The notes under the pieces: model-generated | What the model was told of the DNA's origin: nothing | The model's database searches: none | What the model saw: only the letters and a program-made list of their open reading frames with translations | Program-made: the position numbers and the translations under genes | Shown: positions 1-11,145 of the stretch, piece after piece | Layout of the letters: every line of letters begins with the position of its first letter | How positions within the stretch are numbered: the stretch's first letter is position 1 | Source: Rhodamnia argentea | Taxonomy: Eukaryota; Streptophyta; Magnoliopsida; Myrtales; Myrtaceae | Reading direction: 5' to 3' | DNA length: 64,000 bases | Assembly (NCBI RefSeq): GCF_020921035.1 | Contig: NC_063151.1 | Coordinates: forward strand, 25,612,934 to 25,676,933

Positions 1-1503
1 AACTCAGTGACGCTGAATCCTTCGTGGCATAATGTATGAAGGAGACTCATATTTTTTGGCGACAAAAGAAGAATTGGAGGCAAGATCCCTTCCTTCGCCT
101 CATCCAGTCACTGTCCAGTTCTGAGCATTTCAGAGTTTCAGTTGGGCTGAAGACTCAAATGCCAAACCTTCACCAATCTCTGCACAGTTCCAACAAACAA
201 GGATCTGGTGATTATTAGAAATTTAACTTCTGCTGATGTTAGGCCTCTTGTTCGCTGATAGTGGAATGAAGCATTGAATCTTGTTCTTCCTGTTATGTCT
301 TGACCATGAAATTGTGTGAATCGCGAGTTAAGATTTTATGTACAGTGTAATAGTCTCTCGGCACAATCTTTCACTATGTGAGAGAATCTTTTAGAATAGT
401 TGTGCAAGTATGACAATAGATTTTGTTTTGATTTCCTTTATGTTCATCTCATCTTATCCCAGTGAGAGTGATGTGTCAAAGTAGATGACATGAGTGTCAT
501 TCTCAAAGGACTTACTTTAGGTATTCATGTACTTGTTAGATGCTTCTGTTTTGGTGGAAGGTGTCAAAACTTAGGCTGAGTAATAAAAAATCTTAGACTC
601 AATTTCTTATCTTTCTGGTTTTGAACATTGTATGCTAAACGATAAAGTGCTTCATCAAAAGATTCTGTATTATAGAGACTTCAAATGATTAGTGTCTGTT
701 GCATATGATTTTGACTGTGGGGTTTCTCTACCCTTCTTTGTGCGCTGTAGATGTTGGTAAATCTGGCAGACTGCAAGTTCTTTGATCCACTCCTTGATGC
801 TATCCAAGCTGTTTTCATTGCGAATGTCGGAAGTTCACCCCCTTGCTTTAGGGCATGGACATCATGACGAGGATCTTGGTTCTTGACAGGTGACACCTTT
901 TTCTCAGGTGCATATGATTATTTGTACATCTCTTCTTTACTCAAAACCATCAGTGAATCAGCCATCTTAAGGAAGAGCAGTATCGGTTATTAATTTATGC
1001 TTTAATGATCAGAATTAGGATGAGTTTTGTTTTTCTTGATTTTTCATCAGTGTAAGCTCTTAGCTCTGGCTTATTTATTGGCATGTCACATGTTTGAATC
1101 TAGAGCTTCTTTTGCAAAGGGCAGTGCTTTCTTTCAGAGCAATGTTAGGATCGCACCATTCACAAGAGGATCAGGCAACAGGAATAGAAGCAGCTACTTA
1201 TGATTGATTCAAAGTACTGCAGGATGCTGCTTCATGGATCTCTGATGTTATACTAGATGTCAAACACAACTGAGGATAGCACATGTAATGTAATATCTTC
1301 CTAATAATGGAGTCCTGACTGGAGAAGGTGCAACAGAGTCCCCCCCTAATACTAAATAGCTTCGACAGCCCGATCCACTCAGTTTTGGAAAAGAATCAAT
1401 TGGAAGTGTTGGTACAGGAAATCATAGTGTGTAGCATTATATCACGATAAGCCTCCTGGAAAATGCAGGTTTCTTAGGTGGCTTCTCAAAACAAGCCAAA
1501 AGC
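1..1503. other. Left edge, no supported gene
   Basis: A + strand frame entering at base 3 closes at a TAA at 30-32 and could be the last few codons of a gene lying mostly outside the window, but ten codons are too few to judge. The rest has short, unconvincing ORFs and many T-rich tracts, as expected of a 3' UTR and intergenic DNA. I see no recognisable domain, tRNA or transposon boundary. Confidence 0.4.
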
Positions 1504-3910
1504 TCATGCTAGTTTGCGGTTGCGAACGCTAACCAACCTCACATCGTCGATAACAGGTCCACACAGAGAACCAGAGTGATCGCTCTGCATGTTGTAGTAC
1601 GAGCTCAAGAACATGACCCTCGTGCGAGCCGACGTGGCTGTGAACCGGAGTTTAGCACGGACATGACCACCTTTGCCCATAGAAGTGTAGGGCACCGTAA
1701 CTGACGCCTTCCCTGCATATGCCTCCACCGCCATAGACCCTTCGCACAAGTTCTTGGCATCGCCTACTGCAAATGTGAGCACGTAGACTTTGCTGGGCTG
1801 GGTTGAGACGACTTGTGCAATGGCACTTTCCTTCCCGGCGATGAGTTCCACGGCATGCTTTCCCTCCGGAACGGCGAAGTGATCCGAATCGACGTACTTC
1901 ACTGCTTTTTGGGACTCGATCATCCATCCGGGCAAAGGGCTGTGGTCATCCTCAATGTGGGGCGGTATTAGGACGCCCCATGAAGTCTTTGGGAGCACAT
2001 AAGGGCCTTCTTCAAAATTTCCGTTCTTTACCAAATTTGCTGAAAAAAAAAAAGGAACCAGCAACGTCGAAGGTGATACTTTAGTAAGCCGGAATTGATG
2101 AACTTGGTCTGATCTTTCTCATATCAGCGCTTCTATAAAGGCTACCGAAATCCATACAATTATATAAATCTTAGATTTCTTCATCCTGATTAACATTATT
2201 AAGAAGCAGAATCATTAGGGAGACTCAATAGATAGGAATTGATAATTTACCATTAGTACGTCTCGGGATGTACAATGCCTTCAATGCGACCGAATCAATC
2301 AACGGTCCACAAGCCGGGTCCTCATCCACGCCTGGGTTATGGATCGAGATCTCGATTTCTGGGGCCTCCGCTTGGAAGCTCCAGCAATAAGAATCCCATC
2401 CATTGCTGCTGTACATCGTTTGCATCGGCAATATTCCCCAGTCATATGCCTCTGAGTTAGGCGAGGCCGATACGTTCAACTTCTCTCCTTGCGCGCACGT
2501 TCGAGCCGCGCTAAATGTGACGGAGTAGAACGTACCCTTCACGACCTTCACCTTCTGCTTTACCGAAGCCTCATTGCCGAGCCTCACTGCAAAAGCTCCT
2601 TCAGGGACTACCAGTAACATATCACCCTGCTTGTGACCTGATTTGATGTACTCAACATAGCCTGAAATTTCCCATCCAGGAATGGCAGTTTTGCTGGTGA
2701 CCACCGTTCCTTTCAGCTGCCACGGCTTCGGGCCGTTCTCGAAGTTGCCGTTCGGCAATAAACCTGAGGACGATGCCAATTCGGGTCATCCATTTGTTAG
2801 CTTGGCCGGTTCATGAAAATTCTTGTCCCTCATTCAAATTCAGTATTATGTGATAGATGTGTTTGGTCATCGTGCAAATTAGTCTGAGATTGCGCAACTT
2901 GATCGAGTGTGCAAAGGACGTAGGACCCAGAAAAATTTCGTCCATAGGAGAAGAGAAGATTTGGTTCATCAAAAGATGATCTGGCTTGAACTACAGCACA
3001 TTCGCTTGTAACTAAAGAAACATTATGGGATGGGCACAGAATCTAGAACGTGAAAGATGGGACCAGAACATTGCTATAGAAGCTCATTACACTCTGGGTT
3101 CACATGTTATGTTCAGAATTTCCCTTTAAAAAAAAAAAAAGAAGAAGAGAGAGACCATGTGGGAAGAAAACTTTGTTTAATCTGGTTTGAACATGGATTA
3201 ACACACGGCACCGATAGTAACTCAGCCAAAAAGACTGCACCGATATCCACAACTCTTGCCATCATTGAGAATTACAACTGCACAACGAATAGCTATCATT
3301 TTATAAATGGTTTCCTAAATTGTTTTATCAGACTTGGAAGTGATCACAAAAGCAGATGTAAAAGCAGAGATCCACATGGCCCCACTTGCAAAGATAGGGA
3401 AAGGGAAGCTTTTTGAACCCCCTGGTCTTAAATCATGCTCAACAAGACAACCCAGGGATTGCTCTCCCTCGAATGTTCAATGCCATTTATTGCTCCTCCC
3501 TTGAACATGGGTAGGAGCATTTACTAAAGTGCAGAACCCCAGAGGAACCCAGACGACAAAGACTTCGCAAAAAGGAGGACTGCAATCTCGTCTACTAGGA
3601 ATGCTCATGACATCAAATAGTAGGGCATGGATTTGTTGGGTCCATCTAGAAATTCTGTGAAACCCTCTTTAAGAAGAACTTCAGCTGGTTTAGAGTGGAA
3701 TGATGTTCCTAGTAGAACGCGTCGTCGAGTGTGGATGAGCGACATGGAAACCTTGATTGAAGAAAACACAAGAAACCGGATACCATTTGATGTCATCAAT
3801 ACGCCACGATCAGTGAGATGGGTTTGGCCATAGATTCAAGCTGTTATCTACATACTTTCACGAGAGGACACATCCCGTTGATGGACCTCCTTTAGGCTCC
3901 TACACGAGCT

Positions 3911-3992
<82 letters not shown>

Positions 3993-4201
3993 ATGACCTA
4001 TTTAATCAACAAAGTTTGTACTTAAATCTCTTAAGAATTGAGAAACAAAGGGATGATAACAGCAGAAACATGCACACTGGTTCACTGGAATGTGTAGTTG
4101 TGGGAGAGATGATGAGGTAGAGCGAGCTTACCATCAAGGAGAGATGTGGTAGTGTAGGAGGTGGCACACAGCATCAGCAACAGCAATGTCACCTTCTGCA
4201 T
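1504..4201 (-). CDS. DUF642 cell-wall protein (3 exons, 372 aa)
   Basis: Exons are 4201-4132, 2763-2251 and 2039-1504. Both introns are GT-AG and the joined frame is open for 372 codons. Residues 1-20 form a hydrophobic signal peptide (MQKVTLLLLMLCATSYTTTS), followed by two DUF642/galactose-binding-like domains at about 24-190 and 197-365. Each opens with the family's LLPNGNFE or LVKNGNFEEGP motif and contains GWxxxxxVxYI and VPEGxxAVxLG or VPEGKHAVEL blocks. Length matches the family norm of about 370 aa. DUF642 proteins are secreted, bind pectin or cellulose in the wall, and have been linked to pectin methylesterase activity (BIIDXI, DGR1 and DGR2 in Arabidopsis). The ATG at 4201 is chosen because it starts the signal peptide. 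Intron 1 (1.37 kb) carries a large CT/AT microsatellite. Family assignment is firm; the exact orthologue is inferred. Confidence 0.95.
3914..3987. repeat. Compound (CT)n-(AT)n microsatellite
   Basis: About 36 bases of uninterrupted CT dinucleotide run directly into about 36 bases of TA dinucleotide, inside intron 1 of the DUF642 gene. Such a tract should be highly polymorphic in length. Confidence 0.95.
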
Positions 4202-4275
4202 CTTTGTGTCTGTGTTAGAGAGAGAGGGATGGCTATGGCTTGTGTCAAGATCAGAAAGGCGGGTGCTGGGGCAAG

Positions 4276-4284
4276 CTATTTATC
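4276..4284 (-). promoter_or_regulatory. Probable TATA box of the DUF642 gene
   Basis: Read on the minus strand this is GATAAATAG, a TATA-like element about 75-80 bases upstream of the ATG at 4201. That spacing would give a 5' leader of about 45-50 bases. Inference from motif and spacing only. Confidence 0.45.
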
Positions 4285-4299
4285 TGGTGGATCGAGTGG

Positions 4300-6211
4300 G
4301 AATGCCACTGGCTTTGGAGAAATCAACATCATTGCCACTCTCTTTATTTTAATTGACTGTATTCATTGGGGAAAAAAAAAACACAAAAACAGAAAAGAAG
4401 AAGAAGAAATCAATGGCTGGACTTAAAAAAAAAAATTGGCGGAACATAAATAAAGGCGGTGCACCGATCGCCGGGTACATATATTTCCTACTGAGGTGAT
4501 ACAGAACCCGTTTGAGAATAAGATTTCTGCATAGACTCGCTTTATCGACGAATGCATACCATAATCTGTTTTAGCAAGCTGCTACGTAATTTATCGTGGC
4601 GAACCTGTGTAGCTTTCAAGCTTGGAATATCTTGGGATATGTACAAGATGTATCTTCAAACTGAAGCATTGGATTAATAGTTGATTGGAGTAAAGGGTTG
4701 GAGAGGAAAAAGAAAGGGAAAATAACAGCGATGGATTGCTTTTTGTTTCGAGTTCTGCAAGAGATTGGGGGGTTGGTTTCTGGGGGAGGGTACAGCAAAA
4801 ATTAAGAGAAGCCTGTGCATGAGCACATGCAGTTTGCAGCTGCACGCTTCAGCCATTCTCTCTTGGAAGTTTCCTTTTCCCTTGTGCAAACTCCAATCAT
4901 GCATGCAGACTTACAATTATCCGGTTTTACTAGTAAAACCGGTTTCATCGGTCTCACGAAACGCCTATAATCATTCAAAACATACAAACATCGGGATGCA
5001 GATTTAGGCTCCGCATCCGCAACAACTTTTTCGCGAATCGAACTTCATACTGCCCCTTAAATTTCGCCATTGCAAAAGCCAAGAGCCGTGGGCACATGGC
5101 ATTATAGGAGTAAAATCTCTATGTGGGTTTGGTGTCTTCGAGTATGATCGGGGGTCCAAGATCTGTTGATCAAATGATACACTGATTTTCCAACTGGGAA
5201 TCCTGCAAATCCAGAAATCTGTTTTTCTAATCGACGTCTTGTGGACACCAACAGAAGGAAAGAAAAACAAGAAGGAAAAGCATCAGACATCAAATGACCA
5301 CAACTCTCCATCAAAAAGCTTTAAGACTGGTAACATTCAGATCCTATCCTAAGCAACCCATGTGCACCTCAGTGGTTCCACGAAATCTGCATATGATCTC
5401 TTCTCTTCTCTTCTCTTCGTTATAAAAATCGAATTGGTTGGGTTTTCTGCCGCTTCCCTTCTCCTGCAGCTGTCGGCAATAATTCCCAATTCTTTGAGCT
5501 GTCGAGAGAGTGTGTGAATGGGAAGAAGATGAGGGAGGGACAGGCTTAGGGATTAATTATTAGTGTTTGTATCAGATTAGAGCAGCAGTTTAACGTGGGC
5601 GCATGTGTATGGGAACCAATCTGACCGAATCCCAGAACAAATTGTTAATTCTTTTCCACGCTTTGATTGACAATCTGTCGGCTCAGCCTATGTAATTACT
5701 AATTCCTAATCGGGTCAAGGAAAACATGTGGCTTTTCCGCGACTTCAATCTCGATCAGGTCTTTGCCCACCTTCTCCCTTTTATTTTTATTTTATTTTAT
5801 TTTTTTCGCCATATAGATTGATCTATCATGTCCCGACGGATGACAAAGAACAGTAAAACGAAACGGAGGGCTTCGTTACGAGTTTTTGGTATGAGTAGTC
5901 TCAACAGATGTCGAGCATAGCCCTCATGATTACTCTAACAAAGAGACGTGATTTAAGCATGGGATTAGCTAAATTTGAATCGATGGCGATACGAAGTATT
6001 GAGCAATGGTCATAGAATCACTTTATGACCAAAGGCTCAAACATGAATTAGCAATTACATAAGAGATAAATAAAAGTTTCGAGATTATATCTCGATTTTG
6101 AGCCGGTGAAGAGAATCCGATCTAAACAAAAGTTTCATGTGTCCGAACAGGAATTGTAATTTGATGGTCCGGTAAAGTTAAAAATAATTGAAAGTCGGAT
6201 GTCCGACCTGT
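4300..6211. other. Intergenic DNA, no supported gene
   Basis: This is the upstream region of the DUF642 gene plus unassigned DNA. It contains an A-run at 4371-4382, a TCTTC-type repeat at about 5398-5418 and AT-rich tracts. ORFs of 60-88 codons occur on both strands, but none shows a family motif or splice-compatible continuation. Confidence 0.5.
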
Positions 6212-6219
6212 ACTTCATC

Positions 6220-9200
6220 TAGTCACGGCCAGTTCGGTGGAACCGCCGGTTCCGGTTCCACGAAAAGGTGGAACCGGAACCGGCCGTGAAAAATGGCGGT
6301 TCCGGTTCCGAACCGGAACCGGCGGTTCCGGGCCGGTTCCGGTTCCGGTTCCGAACCGGCGATTCCGCTTCGGAACAAGCGGTTCCGGTTCGGAACCGCC
6401 GGTTCATTCCGATTCATTTTTAATAATAATTTTTAAAATAATAAATAATAAAATAAATATAATAAATTATAAAATACAATTAAATTGTACATTGTAATAA
6501 AATATGAGAAAAAAAAAAAGAAGGAATGGGCTTGAACTTAATGAATTATCATTAAGCGGCATACATATCTTCTTGGGGATAGAAGAATCAAAGCCCATGT
6601 AGTTCTTTTTACCTTTGAGAACCCCAACTACCTCATCGTCAATCGTCGCTACCCGTTGTGGTACCCGTGGCGGTGGTATCTCCAACATCATCGCTAAAAA
6701 ATTCATGTTCACGATCTAACTCTTGGTGTCGATATTTCGCCCTCGTCCAATCGCCGACACAAGCTTGAGCTTCCACAGAATCCGGGCTTAATCTTGAACG
6801 GCGAGAGTCCAAAATTAATCTTCCGTAACTAAATGCTTGTTCAACCGCAACCGTTGAAGAAGGGGTTGCTAATATTTGACGAGCGATGAGGGCAAGAACT
6901 GGATACTCGATTTGGTGACTCTTCCACCACTTCGGGATTTCGAAATCTGTACTATGTTCTACATCACGAAACTCAAATTGAGTGGTTAAATATTTTTCTA
7001 ATTCAGAAATATTACCTGTTGCCCCTTTTTGTTTTTTTTGCCTACTCTTAAGCATATTATACCCTCTACTAAGTGAACTACCCACCTTCGCTACGTGAGG
7101 CAGTAGATTGTAAAGATCCGTAATCACTTAAACCATATCTACTACAAAATTCTCCATATAATGCTACTATAGATTCTTTAACATGTCCTAATATATTTGA
7201 AATATCTATTGAATCATCCAAATATAAACAATCATGATAATACACATTCAAATAATCTTGTAAACCGTCTAATTTAATACGTGGATCAAAAACAATACCA
7301 ACTAAATAGACAAGAGGAATTTGCAAATAATAATGCAACCATTTTTCTCGCATTACTAAAATAGTTTGACCTAATTCGGTATCTTTTTCATATTCACTAA
7401 AAACACTACTAATATTAACACACTCTATTAAAAATAAATGCGTTGTAGGATAATAAATACCAGATAAAGTCTTAGTAGCATCATTAAAAATTTTCAAAAT
7501 ATCTAAAATTTTCTTGCAAACGTCCCAATGTTGAGGAAGTAAAGTAATTTCGGGAATATTTTGTGAAATAAACATACATAATAAATCTTTATATTCAAAA
7601 GTTTGCCGAAGCAACTCGTACGTAGAATTCCAACGAGTCGGAATATCTTTTGGAAATCTTCTTGGCCTTCTCCCATTTTGTTTACAAAATTTTCCCCATG
7701 ATTTCATACATTGGGGACGACTCCATAAAAATTTAATTGCACTTTTTATTGGGGCGAGAGAAGTGTCAAGAGTTCGTAAACCATTTTGTACACATAAATT
7801 TAAAACATGACAAGCACATCTAATGTGAAAAAATTGTCCGCCAAAAGTGGGTTTGCAAATATTTTCTAATTCGGGAATAGAAGCGGTATTTGCGGCGGCA
7901 TTATCAAAACCAATTGAAAATACTTTATTTATTAAATTATATTCTTCTAAAACTTGCCTAATTATTCTATAAATATTATGAGCCGAATGGCTTTCATCAA
8001 AAACTCGGAATGCAATAAGTCTTTTTGAATCATCCAATTGTCATCTATCCAATGACACGTGACACCCATATAAGAATGAATTTGCCAAGGATCACTCCAA
8101 ATATCGCTACCTATATGCACACGTCCATTGAATTCCGCAAAAAATTTTCCTAAAGATTTTTTTCCTTTTTTATAAAGATGAAAAACTTCGCGTTTAAGAG
8201 TATTTTTTGGAATAGTTGGCGCTATGGAACCAACGCAATATTTATCAAATATTTCATATTAAAATTTTCACCAAGTATTAAACGGAGCATGATCAAGGGC
8301 AACATATTCACCTAATGTTTGTTTATAAAGTGCTTCGGTGGAAACGAAATAAAGGATGAGGCTTAGAAGTGGCGTACCCGGAAATTTGTTGTTGCGTATT
8401 GTCGATCCCCGCTTGCGTTAGATGTTTTTTCGTCAAATGCCGACGGAATGTTCCGTAGCCGTCTCCTTTCGTGAATTTATAAGTTTGCGAACAATATTTA
8501 CATTTTACATTATACTTACCTTCGACTTCATCACGTACCTTGTCGAAGTGTAGCCACAAGTCCGATGTATTATCTCGGCCCTTCCGTTCCGGCTCATTTG
8601 CCGTTGACGTTTCTTCGACACCAAGTGGGAGGATGAAGACTTTCTTGTGTTGGGATGTGCTCGACGTTCGGAATCGGGACATAGTTGATATTATCGTCGT
8701 CGTCTTCCCAACTTGCATACTCACGAGGATCGTATTCATGAAAGGGATACTCGAATCTCCCATAGCCATCTTGCCCTTGTCAAGCATTTCCGCTTCCACT
8801 TGCCATTTTTGAGAGAATTGATCGGAAATCCAATTGAGAGAATTGAGTCGGGATTGAGAGAATTGGGAGAATTTGAGCGATTTGAGAGGATTTCGGAGAG
8901 AATTCGAGAGATTGTTCGGAGAATTTGTGACAAAAATGAAAGGGGAAGCATATGCATTTATAGGCAAGAATCATTTTTTTTTTTATTATTATTTTTTAAA
9001 AAATGGAAAGCAACGGCTAATTTGGCCGTTGCACGTTGGCAACGGCCCAAAGCCGGGTGGGGGGGGGGGGGCCGGGGCGCAGAGCCCAACGGCTCTCCGC
9101 CCGGGCCCACTTTTTTTATTTTTTTTTTTTGGCGGTTCGGAACCGGCGGTTCCGGGCCGGTTCCCACGTTTCCGGAACCGTGGGCCCGGTCAACGGGCCG

Positions 9201-9257
9201 GTTCCGGGCCGGTCAACGGGCCGGTTCCGGGCCCACGGGCCCAAATGGCCCCCTCTA
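6220..9257 (-). mobile_element. hAT-superfamily DNA transposon, 3.04 kb, 8-bp TSD
   Basis: The element is bounded by a perfect 8-bp direct repeat ACTTCATC (6212-6219 and 9258-9265), the target duplication size that defines hAT insertions. Its ends are short imperfect inverted repeats, TAGTCACGGCC on the left and TAGAGGGGGCC on the right (7 of 11 matching). Both subterminal zones (about 6233-6410 and 9130-9240) are dense in GGTTCC/GGCCGG repeats on both strands, like the clustered transposase-binding sites of plant hAT elements. The interior carries a decayed minus-strand transposase with BED finger, RNase H-like and hATC regions. A run of about 14 G lies at 9059-9072. It sits about 520 bases upstream of the small gene at 9775. 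Confidence 0.93.
6639..8967 (-). pseudogene. hAT transposase (ZBED/RICESLEEPER-like), broken
   Basis: Three minus-strand open stretches are collinear with one hAT transposase. Bases 8967-8323 encode a BED zinc finger (LWLHFDKV, CKYC, then HLTKKH). Bases 8037-7078 encode the RNase H-like core with GFDNAAANT and the CACHVLNL and DIPTRWNSTYE motifs. Bases 7127-6639 encode the C-terminal hATC dimerisation region (PKWWKSHQ, YPVLALIARQIL, SSTVAVEQAFS). The reading frame is interrupted by in-frame stops TGA at 8270-8268 and TAA at 8261-8259, by a probable one-base loss in an A-run near 8030, and by a frame change at 7078-7127. The element is therefore non-autonomous now, although most of the coding length survives. 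The start codon is uncertain. Confidence 0.9.
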
Positions 9258-9774
9258 ACTTCATCGACTTGTGCAGCATTGTAGAATTTTTTTTTTTTTT
9301 TGGCCTTTTCGAGGATGAGTCAGCCGACTCAGCCCGTCATGGATTGAGGCTGTGCTGTGCATTTTGTCCAGTTGTGTTGATGGACCCAGTCATTGGGTTT
9401 GGCCCAAGAAGCAGATAAATGGGCCTTGGGCCCACGTATTGCATCTTTCAACTGGGCCCGATTTCACCACGACGGGGCGGGCTTGTACTGCTCTTTAACT
9501 ATGTTTGCAGATGTACCCGAGCTGTTGAGTTCATACTCGAACTCGCCTTAAATCTTTTCCACTGGCAAAGTTTGGTGGCTTGATCTTTGCTCACTTCTTG
9601 AAAACTTCATGCTCGGCCTCCATCTTCAACCATCTGCCTCCCTTTCACTCCCTGCGTTTGGAAGGAAGAAGCTTTTTTGACTTGTTGTATGTTTTTTAAG
9701 CTATTCCAGATGGCATACCACCTGTTTGATTAAATGCACTTGTGGAAAATTGTTGAAGTATTAGATTATCGAAG

Positions 9775-11145
9775 ATGATGGTTTATGAAGGGTTCAAGGA
9801 AATTCTCAAGATTCAGAAGTTCAGGAGGTTCGTGGGGTACTCGGTGTTTTATTGCTTCACTGCCGTCTTGAGCTATGCTTATACCAACAACACGTGAGTC
9901 TCTGCTGTTTGAACTCTGAATGTATAATTTTCTTTGACTGCTATTCGGATTCCGAAGCTAATTCTTATATTTTCTTCCCACTTCTATTCATCGTCGTTAT
10001 TGCAGTACTAGAGCTGGATATTCTAGAGGAGACCAGTACTATGCGGCTTACCCGGCTGGAACCGAGTTATTGGGTGATTCTGATAAGGTCTGTTAGTGCT
10101 ATGATTATGTGGTACTTTCTACCTTGTACTACATTTTCCTTGGTTGTTTATGATGTGCAACTGATGTCTGATTAATGAATCTGGTCATAGTTGTACAAAG
10201 CTGCTCTTGGCAATTGCTTTGATGCGGAAGAGTGGGGTCCCATCGAGTTCTGCATCATGTCCAAGCACTTCGAGCGCCAAGGAAAAGCACCATATGCATA
10301 TCATGCTGTAAGTGATGGACTTCCCAAACGTCAATATACTCGTTTGGTTTTTCATCTCTCTTGTTTAAGGTTACTCCTGTCATTGTATATGCGCTGTTAT
10401 TGATGGAGGACAATTCAAGAGTGCTTTGTTTTTTTATGGAGCAATTTCATTTGCAAAGAAAATAGATGAAGGGGAGTCTCGAATATATGTCAATCATTCC
10501 TTCTATGCCATCTGGCCTTTGTTTTGTGGCCTGATGGCTTGAGCTTGACTGATGTTGAAGGTAAAAAACAGCTGCCCTCAGGGAAAATCCTTTGACATTA
10601 TTGTCATTGCCGAACTGAGTCATGTTAAAAGTCAAGAACTAAGAGGAAAAGAATAGTTGCTCAATTCATAGAGTAGCTGTTCTGTGTCATTTTCTCTTGT
10701 CCTAATGGTGCAGTGAAACACTTAGCGACCTTCATGAAAGACTTGAAACTGAAATTGCATCATGACATTACACAATTAAGCTGCTGGTGCATGGCAGGGT
10801 TGTGCAGATCAGGATCCTTAGTTGGTCGTAGTACGAATCAAGGATCTAAGATCCTGGAAACTTGTCTAACTGAAGCTTGTGATGCCAATAAACTTTGTTA
10901 TACATAATTACCTTCATATGAACTTTTAAAAGAAGGAACGAAGATCAAAGAGGGAGTTCTCATTCAAGACGTCAAGGTTTTCATCCTTGTATCCGCAAAT
11001 TCCGACTTAAGCACACTCTTGCATTTGTAGTGTCCGCTTCGCACTGCAAAGTTTGTTGCTCCTCATGTTTGGTCTCTGTTTTTCTTCGCTGCAGCAATAC
11101 GCGGCACACCTTCTCTCCCTTGGACAGCTAGATGGATCCGGATAG
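9775..11145 (+). CDS. Small single-TM protein of unknown function (4 exons, 122 aa)
   Basis: Exons are 9775-9893, 10006-10087, 10191-10307 and 11095-11145. All introns are GT-AG and the joined frame is open to a TAG. Two in-frame ATGs (9775 and 9778) could start it. The N-terminus is short and basic (KEILKIQKFRRF), followed by one hydrophobic segment at about residues 16-34 (VGYSVFYCFTAVLSYAYT). A soluble tail contains RAGYSRGDQYYAAYPAGTEL, WGPIEF and AYHAQYAAHLLSLGQLDGSG. The even codon use and perfect splice phases indicate a real gene. The layout, a short basic end then one membrane span, resembles small accessory subunits of mitochondrial inner-membrane complexes, but that is only a guess. 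I recognise no named family. The last intron (787 bases) is the longest. Confidence 0.82.

Noticed and set aside
681..896. 71-codon minus ORF and a plus frame around 750-870
   Set aside because: No motif, no splice-compatible continuation and no family resemblance.
4591..5314. Several ORFs of 60-88 codons
   Set aside because: Overlapping on both strands, with no motif and no consistent exon structure.
6219..6497. ORFs of about 62-86 codons rich in Gly, Pro, Arg and Asn
   Set aside because: They translate the GGTTCC subterminal repeats of the hAT element.
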